From Arion vulgaris (taxonomy: Eukaryota > Mollusca > Gastropoda > Stylommatophora > Arionidae): a DNA stretch of 64,000 bases. The DNA lies in contig CM036758.1 of the NCBI GenBank assembly GCA_020796225.1, positions 33,378,842-33,442,841 on the forward strand, in the 5' to 3' direction. The position numbers were made by a program, and so were the translations under genes. The notes beneath the pieces are model-generated. The model had not been told where the DNA came from. It made no database searches and was given only the letters and a program-made list of their open reading frames with translations. Below are positions 39,590 through 50,391 of the stretch, one piece after another. Positions within the stretch are counted from its first letter, which is position 1. Each line of letters begins with the position of its first letter.

Positions 39590-40265
39590 TGCAGAGGTCA
39601 ATTATATTGATTAGTTCGTACTAACTTTCAAATGTCAAGGTTGTCCTATATTGAGCGGAGACATGGGATTAACAAAATCTCATAGTTATCTTAACAACTG
39701 ACAGCATTCTACCCTTTAACATAGTGATTTCTGAATAAAATAAACAACAAATAATATTACGTTCGTATGGCTAATATTTTGTAACAATTTTGCAACGCTA
39801 ATAAATGAAATGGATATCCCGGTATTTTATTTTCAAAATCTTGTCACCCTCAATATATATTTATCCTATTTGAATGATGTTCAACCTCACTCCCATATAA
39901 AAATGCAATGTATTAAAAGAAATACGCAGATACGAACATAATAGTTATGATATTGGAGAAAAAGAAGAGTTGTAGTGATGTGTTCAATTCGTAAAATGGA
40001 CAAGAAGAACGAGTTCATGATTGATAGTTACGGTTCCTAAATATCCCATTTCCTGTATTGAAAATGGCGAAATGTCGGTATATTTTAGTTTAAAGCATTT
40101 CATTACCTACACCTGAACACCTACCTTATAGGTTTACCAGCACTCTGGACTATTCAATCTGAAATTATTATCAGGTCGTGCCCTTTTGACGGCCTGGAGC
40201 ATTGTTTTCGTTTATTTTCTACATTCCATGGCCGCATATAACACACTTTTACGTTCTTAGAGGAA
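39590..40265 (-). other. Probable 5' UTR exon and first intron of the coiled-coil gene
   Basis: The region is free of recognised repeats. The acceptor CTCCACAG at 39581-39588 implies an upstream exon. A candidate donor (ATAAG then GTAGGT) ends an exon at 40125, giving a non-coding first exon between about 40125 and the X-box. No long frame is present in it. The exon border is inferred only. Confidence 0.4.
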
Positions 40266-40274
40266 TAAGGCCTT

Positions 40275-40288
40275 GTCGCCAAGGCAAC
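40275..40288 (-). promoter_or_regulatory. RFX X-box motif
   Basis: GTCGCCAAGGCAAC fits the X-box consensus GTNRCC-N2-RGYAAC at every defined position, and its reverse complement does too. It lies about 150 bp upstream of the candidate first exon end and 0.7 kb upstream of the proposed ATG. RFX factors bind such sites in promoters of ciliary genes across animals. Confidence 0.7.
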
Positions 40289-40379
40289 CGGTGTAAGTGT
40301 ACGCTACTTTCTATGACGCAACAATCTGAAACGCAACATTTTTGAACTTCAAAACTAGAAGCGCATTTAGTAGCACAAA

Positions 40380-41230
40380 TTAGTAATTATTGAGGATCAT
40401 CATCATCACTCCAGGCAGGTCCATAGGTGATCTAGTCTCATTTCCAACGTCATTAGCAATATATAACGGGCTAATCACACACTTTCGGTGTTGATGTATT
40501 AAATAATTTGAGCATCTAACGAAGTGTTCGTGTTTGGCAGCTCCTATTGTCACAGATGAAGACTGAACTCGAAATTAAGCAACTGATAGGAGATAATGCA
40601 AATGAAGATAATGATGTATGTACCGATGGGTCTGTGCATCGTGGTGAGAAGTCAGACTGGGTTTTCCTGGCTAGGGCACGTCGTGGGGTGATTGCAGAGC
40701 AAAAACTACATAACAACTACCTCCAGTATGAGAATGGAGGTTGAGACCGTTACTGCTGCCCTCCAATGACTCTGTGAGTCCTTTTACTGGGACCGTTGTT
40801 GTATCTGACTTTCATTCGATACTCCGGAAGATCCAGAACTACAGGCTGCGGTAGGAGTGGATATCGTCTAGGGAGGTTACCAATCTCCAGATGCTCATGA
40901 TAATCTACTGTACTAGGCATGCGAATGTTCACGGCAATAAAAGAGCGGACAGTTTTGCAGTGATCGGCGGTAAGTTTAGGATTGATCATGGGTATGTTCT
41001 TCTGTCTCTTGGCGGCCACCTGTTGAATGAAGACACTAAAAGTGATGTCGAATCTATTCAGCGATTTAATGAGTTTGGAATTATACATTATACAAGCAGA
41101 ACTGGATGCTTGAGAGGCTGAGTGAGGTGTGTGTTTAACCAGGGAGCCACGGGAACTATCAGTATGTATACCCTTCGACATCGGCTGGAGGAGACTGAGA
41201 AAATACGGGCCTGTACAGAATGCTATAGCG
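40380..41230 (+). mobile_element. Decayed RNase H-type LINE
   Basis: Plus frame 40547-40744 includes MKTELEIKQLIGDNAN and VCTDGSVHRGEKSDWVF, the first catalytic Asp region of RNase H (TDGS). 41020-41110 holds LLNEDTKSDVESIQRF and NEFGIIHYTSRTG, the terminal block also found at 63930. Many stops. Confidence 0.75.
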
Positions 41231-41339
41231 TCGGTTTAGTAACAAAAAAAACAACATTTTTTAAATAAATTCTTTTTCAATTGTCTATCTGTTGCCATCG
41301 CTTCTCTCTTTCATGTCCTTGTTTGTATATTCTTCTCCT

Positions 41340-42440
41340 CTACTCTTCAATCAATTGGGATCATGTCTTCAATCAATTGGGATGATGTCTTCAATCAATT
41401 GGGATGATTTTGGATGTCTTCAATCAATTGGGATGATGTCTTCAATCAATTGGGATGATGTCTTCAATCAATTGGGATGATTTTGGATGTCTTCAATCAA
41501 TTGGGATGATGTCTTCAATCAATTGGGATGATGTCTTCAATCAATTGGGATGATTTTGGATGTCTTCAATCAATTGGGATGATGTCTTCAATCAATTGGG
41601 ATGATGTCTTCAATCAATTGGGATGATTTTGGATGTCTTCAATCAATTGGGATGTCTTCAATCAATTGGGATGATTTTGGATGTCTTCAATCACCCGAGT
41701 GGTTACCGGGGCCCAAATTTGGGGTGTAAAGAATAGAACCACTGTTACCTGCCACGCATGTCGTAAGAGGCGACTAAGGAGGTTTGGCTGAAATCGGATG
41801 CACGTGTCCTAAACGTACTTCAGAGTCTATGCGTTTAGGGGCCTACCAAACCAATGTGCAACGTATACACGTTCTTTGCAAAGATCAAACATATCACAAA
41901 GAGTGATTACAATTGGTCGTAAAGAACGAACGCAAAAAGAAGAAGAAGAAGAAGATGTCTCCAATGACCTTTGTGGACTCAATAGTTTTTGATGTTTTCA
42001 ATTTTTTTATATTTCCAATGAATTAAAAAATATATTTCCAATTTAAAAAAAAATATTTTCAATGGTTTTTTAAAATATATTTGAATGGTTTTTGAATATT
42101 TCAATGGTTTTTGATGTTCTCAATGGGTTTTGATGTTTTCAATGGTATTTGATGTTTTCAATGGTATTTGATGTTTTCAATGGTATTTGATGTTTTCAAT
42201 GATATTTGATGTTTTCAATGGTTGTTGATGTTTTCAATGGTATTTGATGTTTTCAATGGTTGTTGATGTTTTCAATGGTATTTGATGTTTTTCAATGGTT
42301 TTTGATGTTTTCAATGATATTTGATGTTTTCAATGATATTTGATGTTTTCAATGATATTTGATGTTCTCAATGGTTTTGGATGTTTTCAATGTTTTTTGA
42401 ATATTTCAATGGTATTTGATGTTTTCAATGATATTTGATG
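41340..42440. repeat. Minisatellite, two unit types, interrupted by SINE-A
   Basis: 41345-41693: units tcttcaatcaattgggatga with a longer ttttggatg variant every second or third copy. After the SINE-A insertion the array continues as degenerate gatgttttcaatggtattt units to about 42440. The two parts appear to be one array that diverged. Confidence 0.9.
41694..41953 (+). mobile_element. SINE-A inserted in the minisatellite
   Basis: Full SINE-A with a GAA tail. Flanks gatgtcttcaat (before) and gatgtctccaat (after) are the imperfect target duplication. Confidence 0.9.
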
Positions 42441-42599
42441 ATAAGACAACATTTAACCATTTCCCTCCTTGATTGTGTTTCCCTACTGACTCATTTATAT
42501 TGCAATGTCTACTGGCTTGGCATCATCTTAAAACGTACCGCAAGCTTGTGTATCAGCTCTGAGGAGCGATTGGGTTAAGAACTGTGGACTTTCTACCCA

Positions 42600-43282
42600 T
42601 CTCGCCTCTTCCTCAAATAGCTTGTTCTGAGCAGAATTTTAACACCCTACCAGTCCTTCGGAATTTCTCTCTCACATATGCCAGATCTCTCACATCTGTA
42701 GCCGTCATGCTGAAATCATCAGTTACATCCTGAATCCATCTTATCCATTGTATTCCTCTTCTCAACTTTACCGGGATCCCTCCTTACATAATGGTCATCT
42801 TCAACTCTACCAGTCTCTTTATATGTTCAAAATACTTCAATTCTCTCATTCATATTTGTAGCATCATCCAGTTGTCTTTGATTTTGAGTTCTTTCTGGAT
42901 AGATCTATTTGTTGTCTTCTCTGTCTATGCTATATTGAGGACTCTTCTGTAACACTTGTATAAAAAACACATATATGTTTTTTTCCACTGCTTTGTTAAG
43001 TGTTCATGCTTCACACCCATATGTTACAGCTGGAAATATGCATGTACTGCTTTGTTAAGTGTTCATGCTTCACATCCATATGTTACAGCTGGAAATATGC
43101 ATGTACTGCTTTGTTAAGTGTTCATGCTTCACACCCATATGTTGCAGCTGGGAATATTCATGTACTGCTTTGTTAAGTGTTCATGTTTCACACCCATATG
43201 TTGCAGCTGGGAATATTCATGTACTGCTTTGTTAAGTGTTCATGTTTCACACCCATATGTTACAACTGGGAATATTCATGTA
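42600..43282 (-). mobile_element. LINE reverse transcriptase C-terminal end with 59-bp tandem expansion
   Basis: 42600-42960 is the reverse of the 12490-type LINE end. From about 42985, a 59-bp unit (tgtactgctttgttaagtgt, then tcatgcttcacacccatatg) repeats five times (43043, 43102, 43161, 43220 and edges). The unit corresponds to the FPVATYGCEAWT coding segment of the element. Confidence 0.85.
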
Positions 43283-43740
43283 ATGACACTGTGGAAACGA
43301 GTACTCCAATGCTATATTGAACCAATGCTTATATATGGCAGTGTATTATGGACAATGAACAAGCAATCAGTAAAATCATTGGAAGCCACAGATATGGGGC
43401 TCACCAGAAGAATGCTGACAATTCAATGGGCAGCTGGGAAGACAACAAATTATGAGGCTTTAAAACAGGCATGCACACAAAGAAACCTTATCAAGCAATC
43501 AAGGTTCTTCTGGCATATAATGCGTAGAGGAGATTTAAAACATTTGGTGACAACAGGTACAATTCAGGGAAAGAGGGATCGTAGAAAACAGAGGGAGAAA
43601 ATGTAGGATGGTCTGACATCATGGTTCGGCAAAATATAGACGTCAGAACTGATTAACTGCACCAAGGAGAGATAGTTGTGGAGAGACGTGATCGCCTACG
43701 CAGGCGGGCATGGCAGGTGATTGGGTGAATGTATTCCGAC
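43283..43740 (+). mobile_element. LINE C-terminal end, fairly intact
   Basis: Plus frame: CYIEPMLIYGSVLWTMNKQS, VKSLEATDMGLTRRMLTIQW, SRFFWHIMRRGDLKHLVTT. Ends at GKRDRRKQREKM. Same family as 14520. Confidence 0.85.
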
Positions 43741-43848
43741 CTTTGTTTTCCTATCAGCTCCATTCCATACTGTTTTTAGTTGTTTAATTTGTTGTACGGC
43801 CATGTTTGTTCTTCTTTTAATTTCCGTTATCAAATTTCCATTTTTTTG

Positions 43849-43880
43849 TTTGATAAAGGCCTTTTTGGTCGAAACGTTGC
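43849..43880 (+). other. Hammerhead-like motif, copy 1
   Basis: tttgataaaggcctttttgg then tcgaaacgttgc: a TGATAA box, a small GGCC/GGTC stem with T loop, and GAAAC. This resembles the core of type I hammerhead ribozymes carried by Penelope-like elements and retrozymes, but the usual CTGATGA is changed. Its 3' flank (aaaactacagtactatgtta) is also found at 47340. Confidence 0.35.
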
Positions 43881-44031
43881 TGCGTATTGTCATTGTTTTT
43901 GTATTTTATAAAACTACAGTACTATGTTATTACGTATTTCGTCATTCTACATAGTTTTACTGCAGTCTCCATTAATATTATGATTTTTTTTTAGCAGGAA
44001 CCGAGATACTCGAAACTGGTTAAATTATTGT

Positions 44032-44032
<1 letters not shown>

Positions 44033-44083
<51 letters not shown>
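44033..44083. repeat. (CAAT)n microsatellite
   Basis: About twelve atca/caat units. Similar tracts form the tail of SINE-D at 22850 and 54940, so this may be a lost SINE tail. Confidence 0.9.
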
Positions 44084-44084
<1 letters not shown>

Positions 44085-44399
44085 GTGCCACGACTGCCAG
44101 CGTAGATGATAATGTCTCTCCACAACACTTACGTGATATACGCCAATGCTTTGTGGCACTTGTTGCCACTCATTTCAATGGAACTGACCATTTGAGAGCT
44201 CGCGATGTCCAGGTCACAGCCATTCGATCATGTTCCTCTGATGATCGAAGTTGATTTGCTATAGAGAATCGTTTTATTTCGTTATATGGTACCTTGCGAC
44301 CTCATGGACTCAACGCTCTACATTCCTATGCTTCTTAGTACTTTCTCTTCTCATGCTTCATATTTTATATATGTATATGTTAAATGTATATATGTTGTA

Positions 44400-45226
44400 T
44401 ATATATATATATATGGTCTTTTTCGTCTTTACAGACGAACAATTGGCAAGTGTTTTACTGTGACAACTTCTGAGTTTTCGCTTTTCTCTCTTGTCGTTCA
44501 GCTCATACATAAGTCTCTTCTCAAAAGACTGCGCCCTTTCGCAATTTGGCTTGCCACACAACTCTGTCATCAGCTAGTTTTTCCCATGTGCTGGAACCTA
44601 TAGAAAAGTTTTTCATTGAGGCTTTGCAGACATCTTTATATCTGAGCAGTGGTCTGCCCTGGTGCCTCTTCCCTTCGAAAGTTCACAGAACAACATTTGT
44701 TTTGGTATGCGATAAATTTCCATTCTTCCCACATGCCCCAACCATCTTAGTCGTCTACTGCTGAGCATGCCCATGATGAAAGGCAGATTTGCACATTGCA
44801 GTGCTTCAGAGTTGGTTGTCTTGTCGTACCACCTGATGTTCATAATCTTGCGAAGACATCGACGGTGAAAGATGTTAAGTCTCCTCTCGTGCCTTGAGTA
44901 GGCTGTCCATGTTTCTGAGCCATATAATAAAGAACTAATTACACAGGCTCGATATATTTGAATCTTCGTCTGCAATGTCACTTTTGTGTTGTCCCACGCT
45001 CACTTTGATAGTTTGCCGAATGTAGTAGCCGCACTCCTATACGAGCGTTGATTTCTTCATCAAGAGAAAGGCTGGCAGTGACCATGGACCCAAGATAGCT
45101 GAATTTTTGAACTGGTGTTAGATGGTTACCATTTAAAGTGATATTTGATGTGTTACCTCTCTGACATAAAACAATTGTTTTGGAGACACTTATAGTCAGA
45201 GAAAATAGGTCGCATGCCTTTGACAA
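44400..45226 (-). mobile_element. LINE reverse transcriptase C-terminal half
   Basis: Minus frames: LTISVSKTIVLCQRGN, FSYLGSMVTASLSLDEEINA, CVISSLLYGSETWTAYSRHE, CLRKIMNIRWYDKTTN, MLSSRRLRWLGHVGRMEIYR and IPKQMLFCELSKG. This is the thumb and post-thumb region of a non-LTR ORF2. It ends in a short (TA)n near 44400. One frameshift at about 44980. Confidence 0.9.
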
Positions 45227-45314
45227 ATTTGTTTATTTATCTTGTTTCTATGTAACTGTTGCTTTCCTTGTTGTGCTCGAGCCGAAAGCAAAGCTGAAGT
45301 GTCGTCTCTCTTTG

Positions 45315-45710
45315 TGCCTAGCCTGGGCAGCTGATATTGAGAATGTGCCTTGCCCATTTTACACAAACCCCTCTCTACCCTACTGTTTCATCGAAAGGAA
45401 AGACAAAGTCTTGGATCAAGCAGGGTTTGCAGGAGATGTCAGAAGATGGCAAGGAATACACACTTAACCATTAACTGCCTTAGGGTCCCTCCCTCCGGAT
45501 TTTTGGTCAAGATTTACTCCTCTAGCCCTCTGCATTACCGTGCTGACCCACAAGGCAGTGGGTATCTTCGATCAGGGTTTACTTCCCTAGCCTTTAGCTC
45601 TCCCGAGCCCCTCTCCACAAGGCAGTGGGTATCTTCGATCAGGTTTACTCCCTAGCCTTTAGATCTCCGAGCCCCTCTCCACAAGGCAGTGGGTGTAGCA
45701 ATTACAAATA
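45315..45710. repeat. Dispersed repeat H with about 70-bp internal tandem units
   Basis: Matches 29775-30069. The end ccacaaggcagtgggtatct, then ctagcctttagctctc, is present three times between 45545 and 45700. Confidence 0.75.
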
Positions 45711-45719
45711 GTACATCAT

Positions 45720-45915
45720 CATCATCATCATCATCATCTAATAGCTTGTCCTGAGCAGAACTTTGTTACCCCAACAGTCCTCCGGAATTTCACTCTCTTT
45801 CATAGGCCAGATGTTCCGCCTCTGCAGCCGTCATGTTCAAACCATCAGTCACATCCTGAATCCATCTTCTCCGTGGTCTTCTCTTCTTCTCTTTGCCGGT
45901 ATGCCTCCCTCCGGA
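45720..45915 (-). mobile_element. LINE 3' end
   Basis: Reverse of the 12490-type end (agcttgtcctgagcagaact, agtcacatcctgaatccatc), starting with a tca-repeat tail. Minus frame: RRRWIQDVTDGLNMTAAEAE. Confidence 0.8.
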
Positions 45916-46139
45916 TAAATAGTACATACTGGGTAAATAACACAGTATAACCATAGGCGATAGTGACGTATTACACATCTCTATTGATAAGATCTTGCAG
46001 CCCTGTCTTAAATAAGTTTAACTAATTCAAAGCAGACAGTACTTGCTTATATACTTCAGTAGTGTGTATTCAGAAACTACTGAGTAAATTTGATGAACGT
46101 TATATATATATATGTAATGTCCTCTCTTTTGTTTAGTAT

Positions 46140-47014
46140 TACAATTGACTGGGTGCTAAAAAATGTCATAAAACAACAAGCACCAAGAGGAATAAGATGG
46201 ACCCTTTCGATATGCTTGAGGATCTGGACTTTGCAGATGATATAGCCCTGGTGTCACACAACTATGAACATATACAAGAGAAAAGTACAATACTTCACAG
46301 CACGGCAAAGACAGTAGACCTCAAAACAAACACAGGAAAAACAAAAATTATGACAAACAGTGAAATCCAACAACCAGTAATGTTAGAAAATGAAACACTG
46401 GAAAGGGTTGAGCAGTTTACATATCTTTGTAGCGTACTGACACTAAATGGTGGCACAGAGGAAGATATAAAATCAAGTCTAAGTAAGGCCAGAACCGCTT
46501 TTGCCAGAATGAAACCAGTATGGAAGTCCAAAATCTACAATAGGACCACAAAGCTTAAACTCTATAAAAGCATTGTTTTGCCAGTTTTGCTCTACGGATC
46601 GGAGTGTTGGAGGATGACCAAAAGGAGATACTAGCAGGCTGTCAGTTTTCCACCACTCTTGTCTTCGCAGAATCTTGGGAATCTTTTGGCCAGTAAAAAT
46701 ATCCAATAACCAATTACTCCAAGATACAAGACAAGAGGCAATGAATGACATACTCAAAAGAGAAGATGGAAATGGCTCGGACATGTTATGAGAATGAGAC
46801 AAGAAATGCCTGCAAGGGTAGCCCTCACTTGGACACCAGAAGGAAAGAGAAAGAAAGGCAGACCACGGACAACATGGAGGCGCATGATGGAAGAGGAACT
46901 GGACACCGCATCTCTGACGTGGGGCTCTGCGCTGAAGGTTGCACGGGACAGGAGAGCATGGAAAGTCCTTTCTGAAGCCCCATGTGTCACTAGGCATGAC
47001 AGGATTAAGTAAGT
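46140..47014 (+). mobile_element. LINE ORF2 C-terminal part including the reverse transcriptase catalytic FADD
   Basis: The 145-codon plus frame starts in the palm: EDLDFADDIALVSHNYEHIQ (FADD is the catalytic motif), then VEQFTYLCSVLTLNGGTEED, and LYKSIVLPVLLYGSECWRMT before a stop at 46632. The continuation (EGKRKKGRPRTTWRRMMEEE, ARDRRAWKVLSEAPC) is in other frames. It ends aggattaagtaagtaagtaa, then (TA)n. Only the C-terminal third of ORF2 remains. Confidence 0.92.
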
Positions 47015-47017
47015 AAG

Positions 47018-47119
<102 letters not shown>

Positions 47120-47290
47120 TATTTTTATCTTATTTTTCCACTTCTAGTTTTTGCATTTATTTCGTTATTCGTTTTTAGTCACATATTTTCATTTTAGGGC
47201 CGCAAATTTATTTACAAAAATTTATTTTTGTATTTTATATATTGTGTGCTGTGAAAGAAGTGAAACTCTTCACTTCTGTTGTATCCTTTG

Positions 47291-47321
47291 CTTGATAAAG
47301 GCCTTTTTGTAGAAACGTTGC
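47291..47321 (+). other. Hammerhead-like motif, copy 2
   Basis: cttgataaaggcctttttgt then agaaacgttgctg. Followed by aaaactacagtattttgttt as at copy 1. Weaker stem than copy 1. Confidence 0.3.
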
Positions 47322-47769
47322 TGTTTATTGTTATTTTTTTGGGTAAAACTACAGTATTTTGTTTTTACGTGTTTCGCAAATACGTGTATACAAAACTGAT
47401 GAAACAAATGTAAATATATATATGTATTACTTTGAACGATGCTCTTGTTTACGACATAACCCCGAAGTGCAAGTATTCCATCTTCTGCTGTTAAATCAGT
47501 CAGCTCTGACATATGTCTTCAACAGACCAGGACAACGACCGCGACCTATATGACAAATGAGTTCTGAATAAATAACATGTTATTTTAAAAACTATATTTG
47601 CAGAGGCGTTTCACGTACATCGTATGTTGACTTTAATTATTACAAAATTATAATTGTTTTTTTTAAGGAGTAGATTGCGGAAGAATATTTGTCTGGAAAA
47701 CAAAACTGACTACGCACTACTTAAAGTCTCTTCTTCTGTCGTTGTCACATTGTTACCGGGTTGTTGATC

Positions 47770-47990
47770 AGTGTCGTAGTTTTCTGTTTTTGTCCTGAGC
47801 TGCTCTAGTGCATTGGATGATAGTTAATTTTGCTTTTTGACAGGATTTTGTTATGTCATCTATCCATCTTTTTTGTAATTTTCCTCTCGCTTTCTTTTCT
47901 GGTGTTCTATTGTAGAAGACTTTATATACAGTGAAGGTTGGTTGCATTATTATTAATAGTTTTATTAAGGTCATCTTATAGGACCCCATC
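47770..47990 (-). mobile_element. LINE C-terminal end
   Basis: Minus frame: EKKARGKLQKRWIDDITKSC then ARAAQDKNRKLRH-like end. This is the RGRPxKRWxDDI...AQDRxxWR terminal pattern. Confidence 0.7.
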
Positions 47991-48159
47991 CTGGTTTCTT
48001 CCCTCTAGTCTAGACTTTCAGATTCAGTCTGTCTGGTGACCCTGCCAGAAATGTAAGCCCCCTTCATCCTAGCTCACTGTATCATTAAATCACGTAGGCC
48101 TCCCCACCACTACAAGGTAATGGCCCCATGGGATGGATTAACAGTTCTAATAGCCAATA

Positions 48160-48495
48160 CATGTACGCCATTTAACCAGATTATGTACGTCATTTAACCA
48201 GTATATGTATGTCATTTAACCAGTATATGTACGCCATTTAACCAGATTATGTACGTCATTTAACCAGTATATGTATGTCATTTAACCATTATATGTATGT
48301 CATTTAACCAGTATATGTATGTCATTTAACCAGTATATGTATGTCATTTAACCAGTATATGTATGTCATTTAACCAGTATATGTATGTCATTTAACCAGT
48401 ATATGTATGTCATTTAACCAGTATATGTATGTCATTTAACCAGTATATGTATGTCATTTAACCAGTATATGTATGTCATTTAACCAGTATATGTC
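48160..48495. repeat. 22-bp minisatellite (gtatatgtatgtcatttaacca)
   Basis: About fifteen units; the first few carry tgtacgcc variants. It ends at the head of a SINE-C. Confidence 0.93.
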
Positions 48496-48504
48496 TATGT
48501 GGGC

Positions 48505-48745
48505 GACTGTAGCTTAACGATAGTTAGCTCGATCACAACCCAAGAGTACCTAGCTCAAACTCCGCGGTGGGCAGTTTGGAAGCAAATTTGTTCCCCTTAG
48601 ATTTTTACGAACAGTAAAAATAGACTTCACCGCTCAGAAAGCAATGGTTAACTACTGAACGTATAAGTGGTGCCTAGCAAATCAACGACTCGTTTATTGT
48701 GGTTGATGGCTACGTCCTGTAAAAAATATATCACAATTTTCATGA
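48505..48745 (+). mobile_element. SINE-C
   Basis: Head gactgtagcttaacgatagt (A-box), then gctcaaactccg (B-box), body gtttggaagcaaatttgttc, gaacagtaaaaatagac, and the end atcacaattttcatg. A 64-bp direct duplication (catttcatatacagatagaa) follows at 48745-48870. Confidence 0.8.
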
Positions 48746-49019
48746 CATTTCATATACAGATAGAAACAATTAAATATAACAAAGAAATTCAAGATCATTA
48801 TTTAATTTTCATGACATTTCATATACAGATAGAAACAATTAAATATAACAAAGAAATTCAAGATCATTATTTGCTTTATTTATATGTGCTATTATATTGA
48901 CGACACTGACAGTCGTAATAACAGAAATGTGACTCTTACACACTATATTATATTTCTCACATTGTTTCTCTCTCTCTCTCACTCTCTCACTCTCTATCTC
49001 TCTCTCTATCTCGAGTAAT

Positions 49020-49345
49020 CATAACGGTAATTTTGAAGATGGTAAAAATGTGTATTACTTTTGTTTAATTGTTATTACTGATTTAAAAAAAAAAAAGACT
49101 GGGCAGCTGCTTTTTATCCTGTTCTTATGGAACTTTACATTACTGGTAGTTCTTTTTTGTACTCAACGTGAACACGGGATCTATGTTGTGTTATCCTTCT
49201 CAGATATGACTGCAAACTTGATCTCTTCTACATTGAGATTTGAAATCATTAGAAAAATAGTCTGATCTCTCGGCGCAGGAATCGAACCGAGAACTTCTGA
49301 AACAGAGGGAATTCCTCAACATAACATAGACACCCACACTATAAA
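49020..49345 (-). mobile_element. SINE-D
   Basis: gaagatggtaaaaatgtg, ctgggcagctgctttttatc and tactcaacgtgaacac, with reversed tRNA head (gcaggaatcgaaccgagaac, then gacacccac) at the right end. Preceded by a tctc-rich tract at 48965-49010. Confidence 0.7.
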
Positions 49346-49389
49346 ATAGACGTTTAACAATCTCATGTAGTTATATCAGATCTCTTCTA

Positions 49390-49775
49390 GAGTTCTACTT
49401 CTTCTTCTTTTCTCTAATCCTGCCTCAAAGTGTCAGTATAAGAAGAGATTTCTAGAACAGGTCTTTGTGTGCGCTTCATAAACAGTGTTTTTTGAAGCCT
49501 CTGCTAATTATGTTGTTTGCGTTAATGACATTTCGCTTTGTATCCACTGTTTTGGAGTAACATTGCTCTTTGTGGCGCACTGTCTGTTGGTAATCTGTTT
49601 ATGTGGCTGAACCATTCAATTTATTGTTTCTTGATGAAGCTCAGTACGGATTTTGTATCCACTGTTTTCCTAATGTCTTCATTTCTAAACCGGTCTCTTC
49701 TAGTTAATCCCATCATTCTGCGTAGACACTTCATCTCTGTGGTGAATAGTTTTCATCTATCATTTGATGTCTCTT
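49390..49775 (-). mobile_element. LINE C-terminal fragment (family as 23606)
   Basis: Reverse of the 23800-24215 segment: acaggtctttgtgtgcgctt, tttggagtaacattgctctt, gtctcttctagttaatccca and catcatttgatgtctcttc. Confidence 0.75.
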
Positions 49776-50391
49776 CTAGGGCAGCGGATGATGTTGTGAA
49801 AGCTTGCTCTGATGGCAATCTTTCTCCAGACTTGAGGTTAGCTGCTTCCTTGAAACAGTTTTCCATGAACTTCAATGAAAATCGTGGAATATCCTTTACA
49901 GCATGTCACCGTCAAACACAGTAAACGAGTCGTTGATTTTTGTTAGGCACCACTTATACGTTCAGTAGCTTGCCATTGATTTCTGAAAGGTGAGGTCAAT
50001 TTTAACCGTTCGTAAAAATCGAGAGAACAGAACAAATTTGCTTTCAAATTGCCTGCCGCGGAGTTTGAACCAGGTACTCTTGGGTTGTGATCGAGCTCAC
50101 TACCGATAAGTTACAGAAGCACTTCATAATTAAGAGATATATTACCTTCTAGATCAGTGAATGATTTTGTAGAAATGAGAAACCCTGATCTGATGAGAAT
50201 ACTTCTGCAGATGTGAGGTTGGCTGCTTCCTGGAATAAGTTCTCAGAACTAAGAGATATAGGGCCTTCTAGAGCAGCGGATGTTGTTGTGGAGATAAGAA
50301 AGTCTGATCTGATGAGAATATTTCTGCAGACGTGAGGTTGGCTGCTCCCTTGAAGTAGTTCTCAGAACTAAGAGATATATGGCCTTCTCTT
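49776..50391 (-). repeat. Tandem extra copies of the GPCR C-terminal coding end
   Basis: Three copies follow the true GPCR end: 50268-50391, 50149-50267 and 49776-49876, with spacing 124 and 119 bp for the first two. Each on the minus strand keeps the frame of the receptor tail: ENYFKGAANLTSAEIFSSDQ ending in QQHPLL and stop; ENLFQEAANLTSAEVFSSDQ ending in QNHSLI and stop; ENCFKEAANLKSGERLPSEQ without the stop. The parent reads SGERFTSDQASIFPQNHPLL. A SINE-C (49878-50118) separates the last two. Confidence 0.8.
49878..50118 (-). mobile_element. SINE-C inserted between duplicated GPCR tail units
   Basis: Complete SINE-C reversed, with B-box from gtttgaacc and head near 50100-50118. acttcaat before and acttcata after may be the target duplication. 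Confidence 0.8.
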
